A stretch of 64,000 nt of DNA from Alteripontixanthobacter sp. (GTDB lineage Bacteria; Pseudomonadota; Alphaproteobacteria; Sphingomonadales; Sphingomonadaceae): the NCBI GenBank assembly GCA_039968605.1, contig JBDVPM010000008.1, positions 1,178,001-1,242,000 of the forward strand, written 5' to 3'. Below the pieces are notes generated by a model that was not told the DNA's origin, did not search any database, and saw only the letters and a program-made list of their open reading frames with translations. This document shows, in pieces, positions 28,752-38,125 of this stretch. The position numbers were made by a program, and so were the translations under genes. Each line of letters opens with the position of its first letter. The stretch's first letter is position 1.

Positions 28752-28862
28752 CGCAGTGCCATTCGGGGCATCTCCCCGCGTCGACGCAAAAAGCCATTTG
28801 TGGTTCATCGCGGACATTGTACCGCCTGCCGCAGCAAGACAGATTTACGCAAGAGGGTCACA

Positions 28863-31148
28863 ATGAACAGCAAGTTTCTCACCGCATCCGCGCCGCTGGC
28901 GCTCGCCGCCGCTACTTTGGGCGGTTGCGCAACAATGGATAATGACATGGCGACAAATGCCGACACGGTTTCCGCAGACCCGCTGATGGCGGCGGGCGAT
29001 CCCGATTATTCGAACGTTCCAGCCGCCACCGGCTATTTTGCGGCGCGAAGCGATCTGCCGCTGCACGCGCCCGATTTCACGGCGGTTTCGGATAGCGATT
29101 ATGGCCCCGCCTTCGACCAGGCAATGGCGATCCACAAGGCGGAAATCGCTGCGATCGTGGACAACCCCGCCCCCGCAACTTTCAGCAATACGATCGTCGA
29201 ACTGGAGAAATCCGGCCAGATGCTGGGCCGTGTCGCGACGATTTTCTTCGCGCTGACGGGTTCGAACACCAACGACACGCTGGATGGATTGCAGGCCGAA
29301 TACGGGCCTAAATTGTCCGGCCACAGCGACGCGATCACGCTCAACCCGGAACTCTTCGCACGAGTGAAAGCGGTTTACGACAACCGCGCGAGCATGAGCA
29401 TGACGGTCGAGGACGCCACGCTGCTGGAGGAAACCTACAAGCAGATGGTCCATGCCGGGGCCGAACTGTCGCCTTCGCAAAAGGAACAGGTGGTCGCGAT
29501 CAACACGCAGCTGTCCGAGCTGACCACCGAGTTCTCGCAGCGCGTGCGCGAAGCGACGGTGGACAATGCGCTAATCGTGGACGATGCGGACGAGCTCGCC
29601 GGCCTGTCCGATGCCGATATCCAGTCCGCCGCCGATCTGGCTGCGGAAAAGGGTATGCCGGGCAAATATGCCATCGCGCTGCAGAACACCACGCAGCATC
29701 CGCTGCTGCCATCGCTGGACAATCGCGACACGCGCGAAAAGCTGTTCGAACTCAGCCTCAACCGCTCGGTGCGCGGCGATGAGAACGATACGCGCCTGCT
29801 GCTGGCAAAGATTGCCACATTGCGCGCGCAGAAGGCAGCTCTGTTCGGCGAACCCGACTGGGCGAGCTACACCATGTATGACCGCATGGCGAAAACGCCC
29901 AAAACCGCGCTCGATTTCATGGAGCAGATGGTCCCCGCCCTCGCCGCCACGCAGCGGCGCGAGGCTGGCTTGCTGAACGCGCAGATCGAGGCCGATGGCG
30001 GCGATTTCGAAGTCGAGCCGTGGGATTGGTATCGCTATGCCGAGCAGGTGCGCAAGGCGCGCTACGACCTCGACGAAGGCGAAGTGATGAATTACTTCCA
30101 GCTCGACAAGGTACTGGAAGACGGTGTGTTTTTCGCTGCCAACAAGCTGTACGGCCTGACGTTCGAAAAACGCAGCGACCTGCCGGTCTATCATCCCGAC
30201 GTGACCACCTACACGGTGAACGACCGCGATGGCAGCGTGCTGGGCATCTTCTATTTCGATCCGTTCCAGCGCCCATCGAAGCGTGGTGGCGCTTGGATGA
30301 GCAATTTCGTCAATCAGAGCGATCTGTATGGCACCAAGCCGGTGATCTACAACGTGCTCAACATCCCGAAAGCCCCGGCGGGCGAAGTCCAGCTGGTCAG
30401 CTTCGACAATGTGAATACGCTGTTCCATGAATTCGGCCACGCGCTGCATGGCTTCTTCGCCGACCAACGCTATGCCAGCCTGTCCGGCACGGCGACCGCG
30501 CGCGATTTTGTGGAATATCCCAGCCAGGTCAACGAGATGTGGGCGACCGATCCCACGATCCTCGCCAATTACGCCGTCCATTACGAAACCGGCGAAACTA
30601 TCCCGGCAGAGCTTATCGGGAAGATCGAGCGCGCGGCGAAGTTCAACCAGGGCTATGATTTCGGCGAAGTGGTCGAGGCTGCGCTGCTCGATATGAAGTG
30701 GCACGCGCTGTCACCCAGCGAAGCCGCGGCGATCGATACGGTGGCCGAGGTGGACGCATTCGAGCGCGATGCGCTGGAATCGCTGGGGCTTGAGGTCGAT
30801 CTGGTTCCGCCGCGCTATCGCTCCAGCTATTTCAACCACATATTCAGCTCTCCTGCTGGATATTCGAGCGGCTATTATTCCTATCTGTGGACCGAGATGC
30901 TCGACCGCGACAGCCGCCAGTGGTTCCGCGACAATGGCGGATTGACGCGCGCCAATGGCGATCACTACCGCGCCACCGTGCTCAGCCGGGGCGGGACGAT
31001 GGATTACTTTCGGATGTTCGAAAACTTCGCTGGTCGCCAGCCGAATGTTCAGCCGATGCTGGAAGCGCGCGGACTGGTGCCGGGCGGCGATGGCGAGGCC
31101 GAGGATACGTCCGACGGTGCGCTGCCGCCTGCCAGCGTCGGGGAATAA
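28863..31148 (+). CDS. M3 family zinc metallopeptidase, Dcp-like lipoprotein
   Basis: A 761-residue peptidyl-dipeptidase-type enzyme. The zinc site is HEFGH (H522, E523, H526) in FHEFGHALHGFF, followed by the third ligand region EYPSQVNEMWA. It begins with a lipoprotein signal (LALAAATLGGC), so it acts in the envelope, unlike cytosolic Dcp of E. coli. The likely job is trimming C-terminal dipeptides from peptides in the periplasm. AGAGGG precedes the ATG. It ends one base before the stop of the convergent gene at 31149. Confidence 0.93.
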   Translation: MNSKFLTASAPLALAAATLGGCATMDNDMATNADTVSADPLMAAGDPDYSNVPAATGYFAARSDLPLHAPDFTAVSDSDYGPAFDQAMAIHKAEIAAIVDNPAPATFSNTIVELEKSGQMLGRVATIFFALTGSNTNDTLDGLQAEYGPKLSGHSDAITLNPELFARVKAVYDNRASMSMTVEDATLLEETYKQMVHAGAELSPSQKEQVVAINTQLSELTTEFSQRVREATVDNALIVDDADELAGLSDADIQSAADLAAEKGMPGKYAIALQNTTQHPLLPSLDNRDTREKLFELSLNRSVRGDENDTRLLLAKIATLRAQKAALFGEPDWASYTMYDRMAKTPKTALDFMEQMVPALAATQRREAGLLNAQIEADGGDFEVEPWDWYRYAEQVRKARYDLDEGEVMNYFQLDKVLEDGVFFAANKLYGLTFEKRSDLPVYHPDVTTYTVNDRDGSVLGIFYFDPFQRPSKRGGAWMSNFVNQSDLYGTKPVIYNVLNIPKAPAGEVQLVSFDNVNTLFHEFGHALHGFFADQRYASLSGTATARDFVEYPSQVNEMWATDPTILANYAVHYETGETIPAELIGKIERAAKFNQGYDFGEVVEAALLDMKWHALSPSEAAAIDTVAEVDAFERDALESLGLEVDLVPPRYRSSYFNHIFSSPAGYSSGYYSYLWTEMLDRDSRQWFRDNGGLTRANGDHYRATVLSRGGTMDYFRMFENFAGRQPNVQPMLEARGLVPGGDGEAEDTSDGALPPASVGE

Positions 31149-31442
31149 TCAGCGCAGCTTGCCGCGCCATTTGAGCGAGCGGCGATTGAGTTCGGCGAGG
31201 TCTTCTCGCCCTTCGATCGCCGCTTCGCCCAGCGCGATGGCCCGGGCCAGCAATTCGGTGGATGCATTGCGATATGCAGGCGGGGCAATGGCATCGCGCC
31301 AATGCCCGCCAACCACATTATCGAGCAGGATGCGCTGGAAACAATGGTCGAAACGAACCGGCCAGCGGCGCTCTGCCGCCAATGCGGGCATGGTTTCGCG
31401 GGTCAGGGTGAACCAGTCGGCCTCGAGATCGCTGCGCTCCAT
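31149..31442 (-). CDS. small conserved hypothetical protein at the end of the cobalamin uptake operon
   Basis: A 97-residue protein (RWPVRFDHCFQRILLDNVVG, then AYRNASTELLARAIALGEAA). Homologues in related bacteria are sometimes labelled GCN5-related acetyltransferase, but it is far too short and lacks the acetyl-CoA motif. It starts 14 bases after btuD, so it should be co-transcribed with the transporter. The conserved DHCF suggests a Cys/His site. Function unknown; a link to corrinoid handling is inferred from position only. Confidence 0.75.
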   Translation of the reverse strand: MERSDLEADWFTLTRETMPALAAERRWPVRFDHCFQRILLDNVVGGHWRDAIAPPAYRNASTELLARAIALGEAAIEGREDLAELNRRSLKWRGKLR

Positions 31443-31456
31443 GAGAATATTACGCC

Positions 31457-32185
31457 CTAAAGCGTGGCGAGTGCCCGCGCGCCGCATTCGCCCAGCCACT
31501 TGGCTCGCACACCCCAAACCTGTGCAATTTGGTCTGCAGACAGCGCATCTTGAGGTTTGCCTTGGGCGACAAGTGTGCCTCGATCGAGGACGATCACAGT
31601 GTCGGCATGGTTCATCGCCAACGCGAGATCGTGGACCACCAGAACAACCCCGGCGCCATCATCCGCGGCGCGTCGCAAATGGGTTAGCAACGCAAGCTGA
31701 TGCGCCAGATCGAGCGCCGCGAGTGGCTCGTCGGCGAGAATCCAGTCCGGCTCGCCCGCAAACACGCGCGCGAGCAGTGTCCGCGCTCGCTCTCCGCCGG
31801 ATAGCTGCGATACCGGACGGTCCGCCAGATCATCGAGACCAAGCGCTGCCATCGCGCGCGCTACCGGTTCGGCAGCGCGGTCGCCATGTGGCAAACGGCC
31901 CAAAGCGACCAGGTTGCGCACTGCCATGTCCCACGCAACCTGCCCGTCTTGCGGGAGATATCCGATCCGCCGCGCCCGCGTGCGATGCGGGAGCAATGCG
32001 AGCGGCGTTTCGTCAAGCGTGACCTGTCCCGTATCGGGCTGCAGCAAGCCAGCCAAGCTTTCCAGCAAAGTCGATTTGCCCGCGCCATTGGGTCCGCAGA
32101 TCGCGGTGACCTGACCGGGCTGCAAAGATGCCGACACGTCGCTCAGACGCTTGTCGATGCTCAGTTCGGAAACCGAAAGGCTCAC
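31457..32185 (-). CDS. btuD: cobalamin ABC transporter ATP-binding protein
   Basis: A 242-residue ATPase: Walker A GPNGAGKST, Q-loop in YLPQDG, signature LSGGERAR, Walker B WILADEP and switch His in VLVVHD. It drives import through the BtuC channel. Its GTG start overlaps the btuC stop by 4 bases (GTGA). The family alone fits haem, siderophore or B12 uptake; the riboswitch at the head of the operon decides for cobalamin. Confidence 0.9.
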   Translation of the reverse strand: MSLSVSELSIDKRLSDVSASLQPGQVTAICGPNGAGKSTLLESLAGLLQPDTGQVTLDETPLALLPHRTRARRIGYLPQDGQVAWDMAVRNLVALGRLPHGDRAAEPVARAMAALGLDDLADRPVSQLSGGERARTLLARVFAGEPDWILADEPLAALDLAHQLALLTHLRRAADDGAGVVLVVHDLALAMNHADTVIVLDRGTLVAQGKPQDALSADQIAQVWGVRAKWLGECGARALATL

Positions 32186-33147
32186 ACCAGCCCCCCGCCA
32201 TAGCCGCGCCGCATCCTCAGCAGCAAACCGAGAAAGAACGGCGCACCGATCAGGCTGAGCGCGATGCCGAGCCGCAGCTCCGTTACCAGCGGCAAAACGC
32301 GCACGGTGCTATCGGCAACCAGCACCAACAGCGCCCCGGCCAGCGCGCTCGGCACGATCAGCGCGCCGGGGCGGCGATCGGTGAAAGGCCGCACCAGATG
32401 CGGGACGATGAGACCGACGAAGCCGATAATGCCCGCCACGGCGACGCCGCTTCCCACGGTCAGGCCCACGCCTGCGATCAGCAGCACTTGCAGCCGCGCG
32501 GTATCGATGCCGAGCGAGCGGGCCGCGGCCTCTCCCAACGTCAGCGCGTCCAGCGCACGCGCCGTGCCCAGCAGGCACACGATCCCGGCCAGCGTGAGCG
32601 GGGCCGCAATCCACACCTCGCGCCAGCTGCGGTCGGTTAGCGCGCCCATCAACCAGCTGACGATCTCGCTCATGGCAAAGGCATTGGGCGCCAGGCTGAT
32701 TGCCAAGCTCGTCAGCGCACCCGCAAGGCTGGCGATCATCATGCCCGCCAGCGTAAACAGTGCGATTCCGCCGGTCCGCCCGGCAATCAGCGCCAGCAGC
32801 GCCATCGCCCCGCCCGCGCCCACCAGCGCGAAGATGGGAAGCAGCCAAACGCTCGCATTGTACCCGAACCAGAAGCTCGCCACCGCCCCTAGCGCCGCGC
32901 CTGGTGCGATTCCGAACAGACCCGGATCGGCGAGAGGATTGCGCAGATAGCCCTGCATTGCTGCTCCAGCGGCGCCCAGACCTGCGCCGATCGTAACGGC
33001 GAGCAAGCTGCGAGGCAGGCGCAATTCCGCCAGTATGATCGCGGCATTCGGGGTGCTGGCGGGGTCCAGCCAAACGCGGCCTGCTAAAAGACTTAGCGCA
33101 AATGCCACGGCGATGAGCGCGAGGAGTGCGAGGTTCGTGCGGGTCAT
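32182..33147 (-). CDS. btuC: cobalamin ABC transporter permease (FecCD family)
   Basis: A 321-residue inner membrane permease with about ten helices. ATIGAGLGAAGAAMQGYLRNPLADPGLFGI is the FecCD hallmark region, and GFVGLIVPHLVR and RLGIALSLIGAPFFLGLL close the protein. ATG 33147 overlaps the btuF stop by 4 bases; an in-frame start 60 bases upstream would lie inside btuF and is less likely. Confidence 0.92.
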   Translation of the reverse strand: MTRTNLALLALIAVAFALSLLAGRVWLDPASTPNAAIILAELRLPRSLLAVTIGAGLGAAGAAMQGYLRNPLADPGLFGIAPGAALGAVASFWFGYNASVWLLPIFALVGAGGAMALLALIAGRTGGIALFTLAGMMIASLAGALTSLAISLAPNAFAMSEIVSWLMGALTDRSWREVWIAAPLTLAGIVCLLGTARALDALTLGEAAARSLGIDTARLQVLLIAGVGLTVGSGVAVAGIIGFVGLIVPHLVRPFTDRRPGALIVPSALAGALLVLVADSTVRVLPLVTELRLGIALSLIGAPFFLGLLLRMRRGYGGGLV

Positions 33148-33965
33148 TGGGCCCGCACCTCTGCCAATCGCTCCGCCGCACCCACAATGCTCGGCCCGCC
33201 ACACCACAGCAACGCAGGGTCGAATGCCTCGGTCTGCATATCGGGGACCGCACCCAGCGCCGGATGCTGCTGCCCCCGCTCGTTACCGGCAACCAGCAGC
33301 AGGTCGGGTGGATCGGCCAGCAGGCGCTCCAATGAAAGGTAATCCGCTTGCCGTAAACCGCGCGCCGCGCTGTGGCTGGCAAGGCCGGTATGCTCCATCA
33401 GCGCCGTGACCAAGGCGCCCTCCCCCGGCACGATACCGCCCGGTTGCCACAGAACGGCAGACATTCGCGCAGCACCGGTGGGCGCGGCGCTTTCTGACAG
33501 AGCGCGCTCGATGCGGGACACGAGCGCTTCGCCCTCTTGCTCGCGTCCGGCCGCTTTCGCCAATTGGCGAATTTGTGCGATGCTGTCGGCTGACGAGGAT
33601 GCGATGCCGATCGTCTCGACTGCAATGCCCAGATCGCCGAGCGCGTTGCGCGTGGCAGGGGCCATGAAGCTGCTCGCCACGACGATATCGGGATCGAGCG
33701 CCAGCACTTCTTCCACCGTCCCGCCGGTCACGCCGAAATCAAGCGCGCGGGCCGTATCCATCGAGCTAGCCGCCGGATTGCGGCTGTAATGGCTGAGCGC
33801 GAGCAGTTGGTCCGGCGGTGCGATTTCGGCGAGGATCGCATCGCCGCACGGGTTGAGGCTGGCGATGGTCGGGTGTCTGTTAGCTGCGCGGCCGCCGTCA
33901 TGCACCACATCCGGCCCGCAAGCCGCGAGCGCGAAAGTGGCGCAGACGAGCAGCGCGCGGATCAC
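33144..33965 (-). CDS. btuF: cobalamin-binding periplasmic lipoprotein
   Basis: A 273-residue class III substrate-binding protein. The N-terminus ALLVCATFALAAC is a lipoprotein signal, so it is membrane-tethered. The fold is shown by TIASLNPCGDAILAEI, the DPDIVVASSF strand and the helix IAQIRQLAKAAGRE. A GTG start overlaps the btuB stop (GTGA). It hands B12 from the outer membrane receptor to BtuC. Confidence 0.88.
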   Translation of the reverse strand: MIRALLVCATFALAACGPDVVHDGGRAANRHPTIASLNPCGDAILAEIAPPDQLLALSHYSRNPAASSMDTARALDFGVTGGTVEEVLALDPDIVVASSFMAPATRNALGDLGIAVETIGIASSSADSIAQIRQLAKAAGREQEGEALVSRIERALSESAAPTGAARMSAVLWQPGGIVPGEGALVTALMEHTGLASHSAARGLRQADYLSLERLLADPPDLLLVAGNERGQQHPALGAVPDMQTEAFDPALLWCGGPSIVGAAERLAEVRAQ

Positions 33966-35917
33966 ATTTCAGCCCGCAAGCCGACAAACACCCCGCGACC
34001 CGGAGACGCGAAACCGGCGGCGGTCTGGTAATCGACATCGCTTATGTTTTCGGCCCGTCCAAACAGGTCGAGCGTGCCCGCACCAAGCTGCGTCAGTTCA
34101 AGGTTCGCTCGCAGGTCCAGCAGCAGATAGCCATCCAGCGCCGTGCTGTTCGCTGCATTGTCGAAGGCGGTCGAAACGTAGCGCATATCCGCGCCGAGAG
34201 TCAGCCCCCCGTCCGTGTTCGGCGCGGTGTCCCAATCGGCCGAAAACGTCCCGGCATGGCGCGGTTGGCGCGCGAGGCGATTGCCATTGTTCGCATCACC
34301 CGAAGTGCGGTTTTCCGTATCGACAAAGGCATAGGCGAAGCGGGTCGTTACCCCTGCGCCCGCGCGGTAGCCCGCCTCCAGTTCGACCCCTTGCGCCCGT
34401 GCGCGGCCGACATTGTCGTAAGTGCCGAAAGGGCGGCCGGTGCAGATCGGGTCGGTGCTGCCGAAGCAGGAGACGAAATCAATCAGGTTCTCGCTATCGC
34501 GCCGGAACAGGGTTGCGCTGGCATAGCCCCGCCCGGGTGCTGCCCGATTGCCAAAACGCACACCCAGATCGAAGCTGGTCGATTGCTCGGGCAGCAGCGC
34601 TGTATTGCCGAAATCGGAAAGCTCCTGAAACAAGGTAGGTGCCTTGAAGCCTTCGCCGATACTGCCGCTTACGCGCCAGTCGTCGGCAATCCGATAGGTG
34701 ACATCGGCCCCCAAGCTGGTTGCTCCGCCGAAGCGCGCATCGTCATCGTGGCGCGCGCCGGCATGGGCTGAAAGAGCGCCGAACTCGATGCCCAGCTGGG
34801 CATAGGCGGCGGTGTTGTCGGTCGTCTGGCACGCATCGAAATTGGTTTCGAAGGCGGTCCATTCTTGCTCCGCGCCGAAATTGACCAGCACTGGTCCGAT
34901 AGCGCGCCACTCGCCGCGAAATTCCAGCCGGTCCGAATGGCCGTCGGCGGTGAAGCCGGGCGCGCTTCCGAAGGCCGGGTTGAAATTGGCCCGCTCCGTA
35001 TCGGCAAAGCTGTACGTGCCGCGCAGCAGCAACGCCTCGCTTTGATAGAGCGCCCCGGCGCTGGCGGAATATTGGCGGGTTTCCTGGAACTCGTCCGTAT
35101 CGGCCAGCGCGAAGGCCGGGGCGGGGAAGCCATCGACTTCCAGATCGCCCTCGGCATAGCGGGCGCGGGCGAACAGCTCCAATTCATAGGACAGATAGGC
35201 GCGCGCCTGCCCGTTGACCGCCCATTGCTCGAAGCCGTCCGGTTCGGTGCCGGAGGCTGCGGCGGAAAAGCCATCGGTGGTGAAATAGCTGCCGGACAGA
35301 CCCACAAAACCTACCTGATCCCCGATGCCGGTTCCGGCGGCGGCCGTTGCCAGCAGCGTGTCGCGCGCGCCATATTCGACGCTGCCTTCCGCGCCTTCCT
35401 GCGTATCGGTGGTCACAGCCAGCACGCCGCCGATCGCGTCGCTGCCCCAGATGGTGGAGTTCGATCCGCGCAGCAGATCCAGCTTGGCGATGTTGCCGGC
35501 GAGCAGATTGCCGAAATCGAACCCGCCGCCGGGCGATGCGGGGTCGGAGACTTCCACCCCGTCGATCAGCACCAGCAATTGCTCGCCCGGTGCACCGCGC
35601 ACGCGGGTGGTCGAGAACGCGCCGACACCGCCATTGCGAGTCAGCGTCACGCCGGGGGACCGGCGCAGGATGCGGGTGAGGTCCGCGCCCTGCACTTCCT
35701 CGATCTCGTCCTCGCCGATCACGGTGACGGCCTGGCCGGTATCTTCCACTTCGGAGCGGTTGCCGGTGACCGTGATCGTGAAGGATGTCTCCGCTGGGCG
35801 GAGCGTGTCGGCGAAGACGATGTAATCGTCGGTCGCCGATGAAGTCTCGCCGGAGGCCTGTGCCAAAGCGGGGGTCGCGGGCAAGCAGCATGATAACAAA
35901 AACAGATATTTACGCAT
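33962..35917 (-). CDS. btuB: TonB-dependent cobalamin receptor
   Basis: A 651-residue outer membrane receptor: signal peptide (YLFLLSCCLPATPALAQA), a TonB-box-like ETSFTITVTG, a plug domain with DLTRILRRSPGVTLTRNGG, RVRGAPGEQLLVLIDGVEV and LRGSNSTIWGSDAIGG, then a 22-strand barrel. The C-terminus RGVFVGLRAEM ends in Met, not the usual Phe. GGAG lies 8 bases ahead of the ATG. It is first in the operon after the cobalamin riboswitch, which makes B12 the substrate. Confidence 0.92.
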   Translation of the reverse strand: MRKYLFLLSCCLPATPALAQASGETSSATDDYIVFADTLRPAETSFTITVTGNRSEVEDTGQAVTVIGEDEIEEVQGADLTRILRRSPGVTLTRNGGVGAFSTTRVRGAPGEQLLVLIDGVEVSDPASPGGGFDFGNLLAGNIAKLDLLRGSNSTIWGSDAIGGVLAVTTDTQEGAEGSVEYGARDTLLATAAAGTGIGDQVGFVGLSGSYFTTDGFSAAASGTEPDGFEQWAVNGQARAYLSYELELFARARYAEGDLEVDGFPAPAFALADTDEFQETRQYSASAGALYQSEALLLRGTYSFADTERANFNPAFGSAPGFTADGHSDRLEFRGEWRAIGPVLVNFGAEQEWTAFETNFDACQTTDNTAAYAQLGIEFGALSAHAGARHDDDARFGGATSLGADVTYRIADDWRVSGSIGEGFKAPTLFQELSDFGNTALLPEQSTSFDLGVRFGNRAAPGRGYASATLFRRDSENLIDFVSCFGSTDPICTGRPFGTYDNVGRARAQGVELEAGYRAGAGVTTRFAYAFVDTENRTSGDANNGNRLARQPRHAGTFSADWDTAPNTDGGLTLGADMRYVSTAFDNAANSTALDGYLLLDLRANLELTQLGAGTLDLFGRAENISDVDYQTAAGFASPGRGVFVGLRAEM

Positions 35918-35957
35918 AATTTCTCCATCACAAGCGAAAGCCGCTCATGACGAAGCG

Positions 35958-35975
35958 CGGGCAAGAATTCGCCCG
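35958..35975 (-). promoter_or_regulatory. hairpin between riboswitch and btuB, possible expression platform
   Basis: CGGGC and GCCCG arms around an 8-base loop, about 45 bases before the btuB start and 50 bases after the riboswitch aptamer. It could be part of the switch that hides the ribosome site. No T run follows, so control of translation is more likely than transcription termination. Confidence 0.35.
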
Positions 35976-36021
35976 ACCTCACCCGCCGCCGGTACACCCC
36001 GCCCGCCAGCTCAAGCGACGC

Positions 36022-36180
36022 GCTATGGGCAGGTCTCCTGGCTCCCGGATCATCACCGCACTGCCGCCTTCCCGGTTTCCCAGTGACATATTGGCAGCGC
36101 GATTACCCGGTCACAGTTGCGGGGGCAGCGCGGGGTTTTCACCCGCTTCCCTCTTCGGCGCATCCTGTGATGCGCAACCC
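36022..36180 (-). ncRNA. cobalamin riboswitch
   Basis: On the minus strand the conserved blocks occur in order: GGGAAGCGGGTGAAAACC, then CCCCCGCAACTGTGACCGGG, then GTCACTGGGAA, a GGGAAGGCGGCAG element, and the B12 box AGCCAGGAGACCTGCC at 36043-36028. This is the adenosylcobalamin aptamer that shuts off uptake genes when B12 is plentiful. It lies in the leader of btuB-btuF-btuC-btuD. Ends are approximate because P1 pairing was judged by eye. Confidence 0.96.
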
Positions 36181-36379
36181 ATGACGTCGCCGCCGCCATT
36201 AGCTGCGCCGTGACTGGCGGGCAAGTACGTATGCGGGCGGTAAGGTCTGCTTAACCCCGGCGCTTAACTTCACATTCCCAGCTGTCCCGCCATGAGACGC
36301 GGACGAATTCTCGCCCCCGGTGCTGCGCGGAAATGATAATTGCCGCAGGCGTCCTTCCCACCCCCGCACTGGAAACTGT

Positions 36380-37603
36380 TTGACCCCCGCCCTTCCCCTC
36401 GATGCAGCCGAAGCCCGCCCGGCAGACTTCCAGGCGAAGCTGGGCCGCAGTCCGCGCGGCATCGGCGCGCGGCGGCAGGTGAAGCATCGCGGAAGGCGGC
36501 TGGCCGCGCTGGCAGCGGCAATAGCGGTACCGGCGATGGCCGCACCGGGTGATTGGTCGGGTTTCGATCCCGTAAAACAATTGGGACAGCCAGCCGCGCT
36601 CGCCGCGCCCATGCCCTTCGAACAACCCGGACAAAGCTTTCCCGGATCGGCCTTCTACTGGATCGCCGAGGAAGCAGGGCCGACTTACGATTTTGCCTCG
36701 GGTACATCCGACATCGCGGAGCTGGGTGAGGCCGAAATCCGCGCCGAGCCCCCCACCGAGCTGGTCGCCGCCGGACCTGCCGCGCGCCCCTTTCGCCCGG
36801 GCGGCGGCGGGGTGGATCGGGCACGCGCGCTGCAATGCATGACAATGGCAGTCCACTATGAAGCGGCCAGCGAGAGTATCGCCGGACAGCGCGCAGTCGC
36901 GCAGGTGGTGCTCAACCGCGTGGCGCATCCCAGCTATCCCAACAGTATATGCGGCGTAGTATTCCAGGGATCGGAACGGCGCACCGGCTGCCAGTTCAGC
37001 TTTACCTGCGACGGCTCGTTGGCCCGCCGCCCCGGCGGCTCGAGCTGGCGGCGCGCGCAAGGCGTGGCGTTCCGCGCGCTGAGCGGCGAAGTATTCGGCG
37101 GCGTCGGCCTCGCCACGCACTATCACACTACCGCGATCTATCCCTATTGGGCTCCCAGCCTGCATCCTGTCGGCACGATCGGGGCGCACCGTTTCTATCG
37201 CTGGCGCGGTGCGGCGGGCACGCCCGGCGCGTTCCAGGCAAGCTATAGCGGGCGCGAACCGATGGCATCGCCCAAGCCGCGCAGCAGCGCCGGCGAGGTA
37301 TCGCCCACCGCATACGATCCCGTAGCGCTGGCCCGCGCTTACGAGCAGGAATATCGCACCTCGCCTGCCGCGACTGCTGCCACCGCTCAATCCACGACAG
37401 CGCCCACGCGGCCCGCCGCAGCCCCCAGCCGCGCACCCGCCCCGGCCTATAGCGCGCAAATCCGCCAAAGCGGCGGCGATGCGCAGTTCACCGCGCAGAA
37501 CCTGCCCAATTCCGGCGGCGTAAAGGATGAATATGCGGCCAGCGGACGCTGGCTGCGGGACCCCTCGCGCGGTCCAGCGGATTTGTCCACAGATCAGCGT
37601 TAA
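36380..37603 (+). CDS. cell wall hydrolase, SleB family
   Basis: About 407 residues. A hydrophobic N-terminal stretch (LAALAAAIAVPAMA) suggests export or anchoring. The SleB-type hydrolase domain (about residues 140-265) has the catalytic Glu in MAVHYEAASES, then GQRAVAQVVLNRV, PNSICGVVFQGS and CQFSFTCDG. A Pro/Ala-rich tail follows. SleB relatives cleave peptidoglycan (lytic transglycosylase or amidase type) and are usual in sporeless alphaproteobacteria. The start is uncertain: TTG 36380 follows GGAAAC, GTG 36320 is also open. The 140 bases between the riboswitch and this gene hold nothing clear. Confidence 0.85.
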   Translation: MTPALPLDAAEARPADFQAKLGRSPRGIGARRQVKHRGRRLAALAAAIAVPAMAAPGDWSGFDPVKQLGQPAALAAPMPFEQPGQSFPGSAFYWIAEEAGPTYDFASGTSDIAELGEAEIRAEPPTELVAAGPAARPFRPGGGGVDRARALQCMTMAVHYEAASESIAGQRAVAQVVLNRVAHPSYPNSICGVVFQGSERRTGCQFSFTCDGSLARRPGGSSWRRAQGVAFRALSGEVFGGVGLATHYHTTAIYPYWAPSLHPVGTIGAHRFYRWRGAAGTPGAFQASYSGREPMASPKPRSSAGEVSPTAYDPVALARAYEQEYRTSPAATAATAQSTTAPTRPAAAPSRAPAPAYSAQIRQSGGDAQFTAQNLPNSGGVKDEYAASGRWLRDPSRGPADLSTDQR

Positions 37604-37700
37604 CGCCGCGCAAACCTTGAGGGCACACCAAGCATTAGAGGCTTGACCGCTAGAGCGGCTCCTCAACCTGAATACAGCCCCATTGCAAGGACATGCCGCC

Positions 37701-38021
37701 ATGACGGTCCACTTCGCCGCTGCACGTACGCCTGCCCGTTCTCCGCTCGCCCGCGCCTTGTTGCGCCGCGGACACGGCGTGGCAGCGAACGATAATGATG
37801 GCGGCGCACGGCTGACCGACGACCGGCTGTTATATGCCGCATTGCGTCATTTTGCCGAGCACGGGTTGAGCGCCGCCAGAATGGCGCGGGTACAGGCAGA
37901 GACGGCGTTCTTCGCGGGTGAGCGCGAATCCTACGACTGGTGGCTCGGCATCTGCAGCACGCTCGACAAGCGGCTCGCCAACAGCCTGGCTACGGCGGTA
38001 TCTGGCGGCAAAGCCTCCTGA
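37701..38021 (+). CDS. conserved hypothetical protein (sphingomonad family)
   Basis: A 106-residue basic, helical protein (AANDNDGGARLTDDRLLYAALRHFAEHG, AETAFFAGERESYDWWLGICSTLD). The VAANDND element near the N-terminus and the C-terminal YxWWLxIC pattern recur in unannotated sphingomonad proteins, to my memory. No signal peptide or known domain. ATG 37701 is preferred to 37683. It precedes the GGDEF-EAL gene by 104 bases. Confidence 0.7.
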   Translation: MTVHFAAARTPARSPLARALLRRGHGVAANDNDGGARLTDDRLLYAALRHFAEHGLSAARMARVQAETAFFAGERESYDWWLGICSTLDKRLANSLATAVSGGKAS

Positions 38022-38086
38022 CAGGCAAATTCCGCGAACCCTTACATGACCAATCGGGAGATATACCCGGCTTGGTAAGCGGCGCG

Positions 38087-38100
38087 TTAACCATTGTTAC
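38087..38100 (+). promoter_or_regulatory. CtrA-like site upstream of the GGDEF-EAL gene
   Basis: TTAACCATTGTTAC contains the TTAACCAT form of the CtrA half-site and a second, imperfect TTAC half. It is 26 bases before the start codon. CtrA-type control of motility and c-di-GMP genes is known in alphaproteobacteria; short AT-rich sites like this do arise by chance. Confidence 0.35.
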
Positions 38101-38125
38101 AGACCTGCCGCGTAGAGGCGGGTTC

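Noticed and set aside
28086-31148. Prophage fragment with endolysin
   Set aside because: The flanking genes are an M3 peptidase and the Slam operon; there is no holin, structural or integrase gene.
36251-36267. CtrA site TTAA-N9-TTAA ahead of the SleB gene
   Set aside because: The spacer is 9, not 7, and the flanking bases do not fit.
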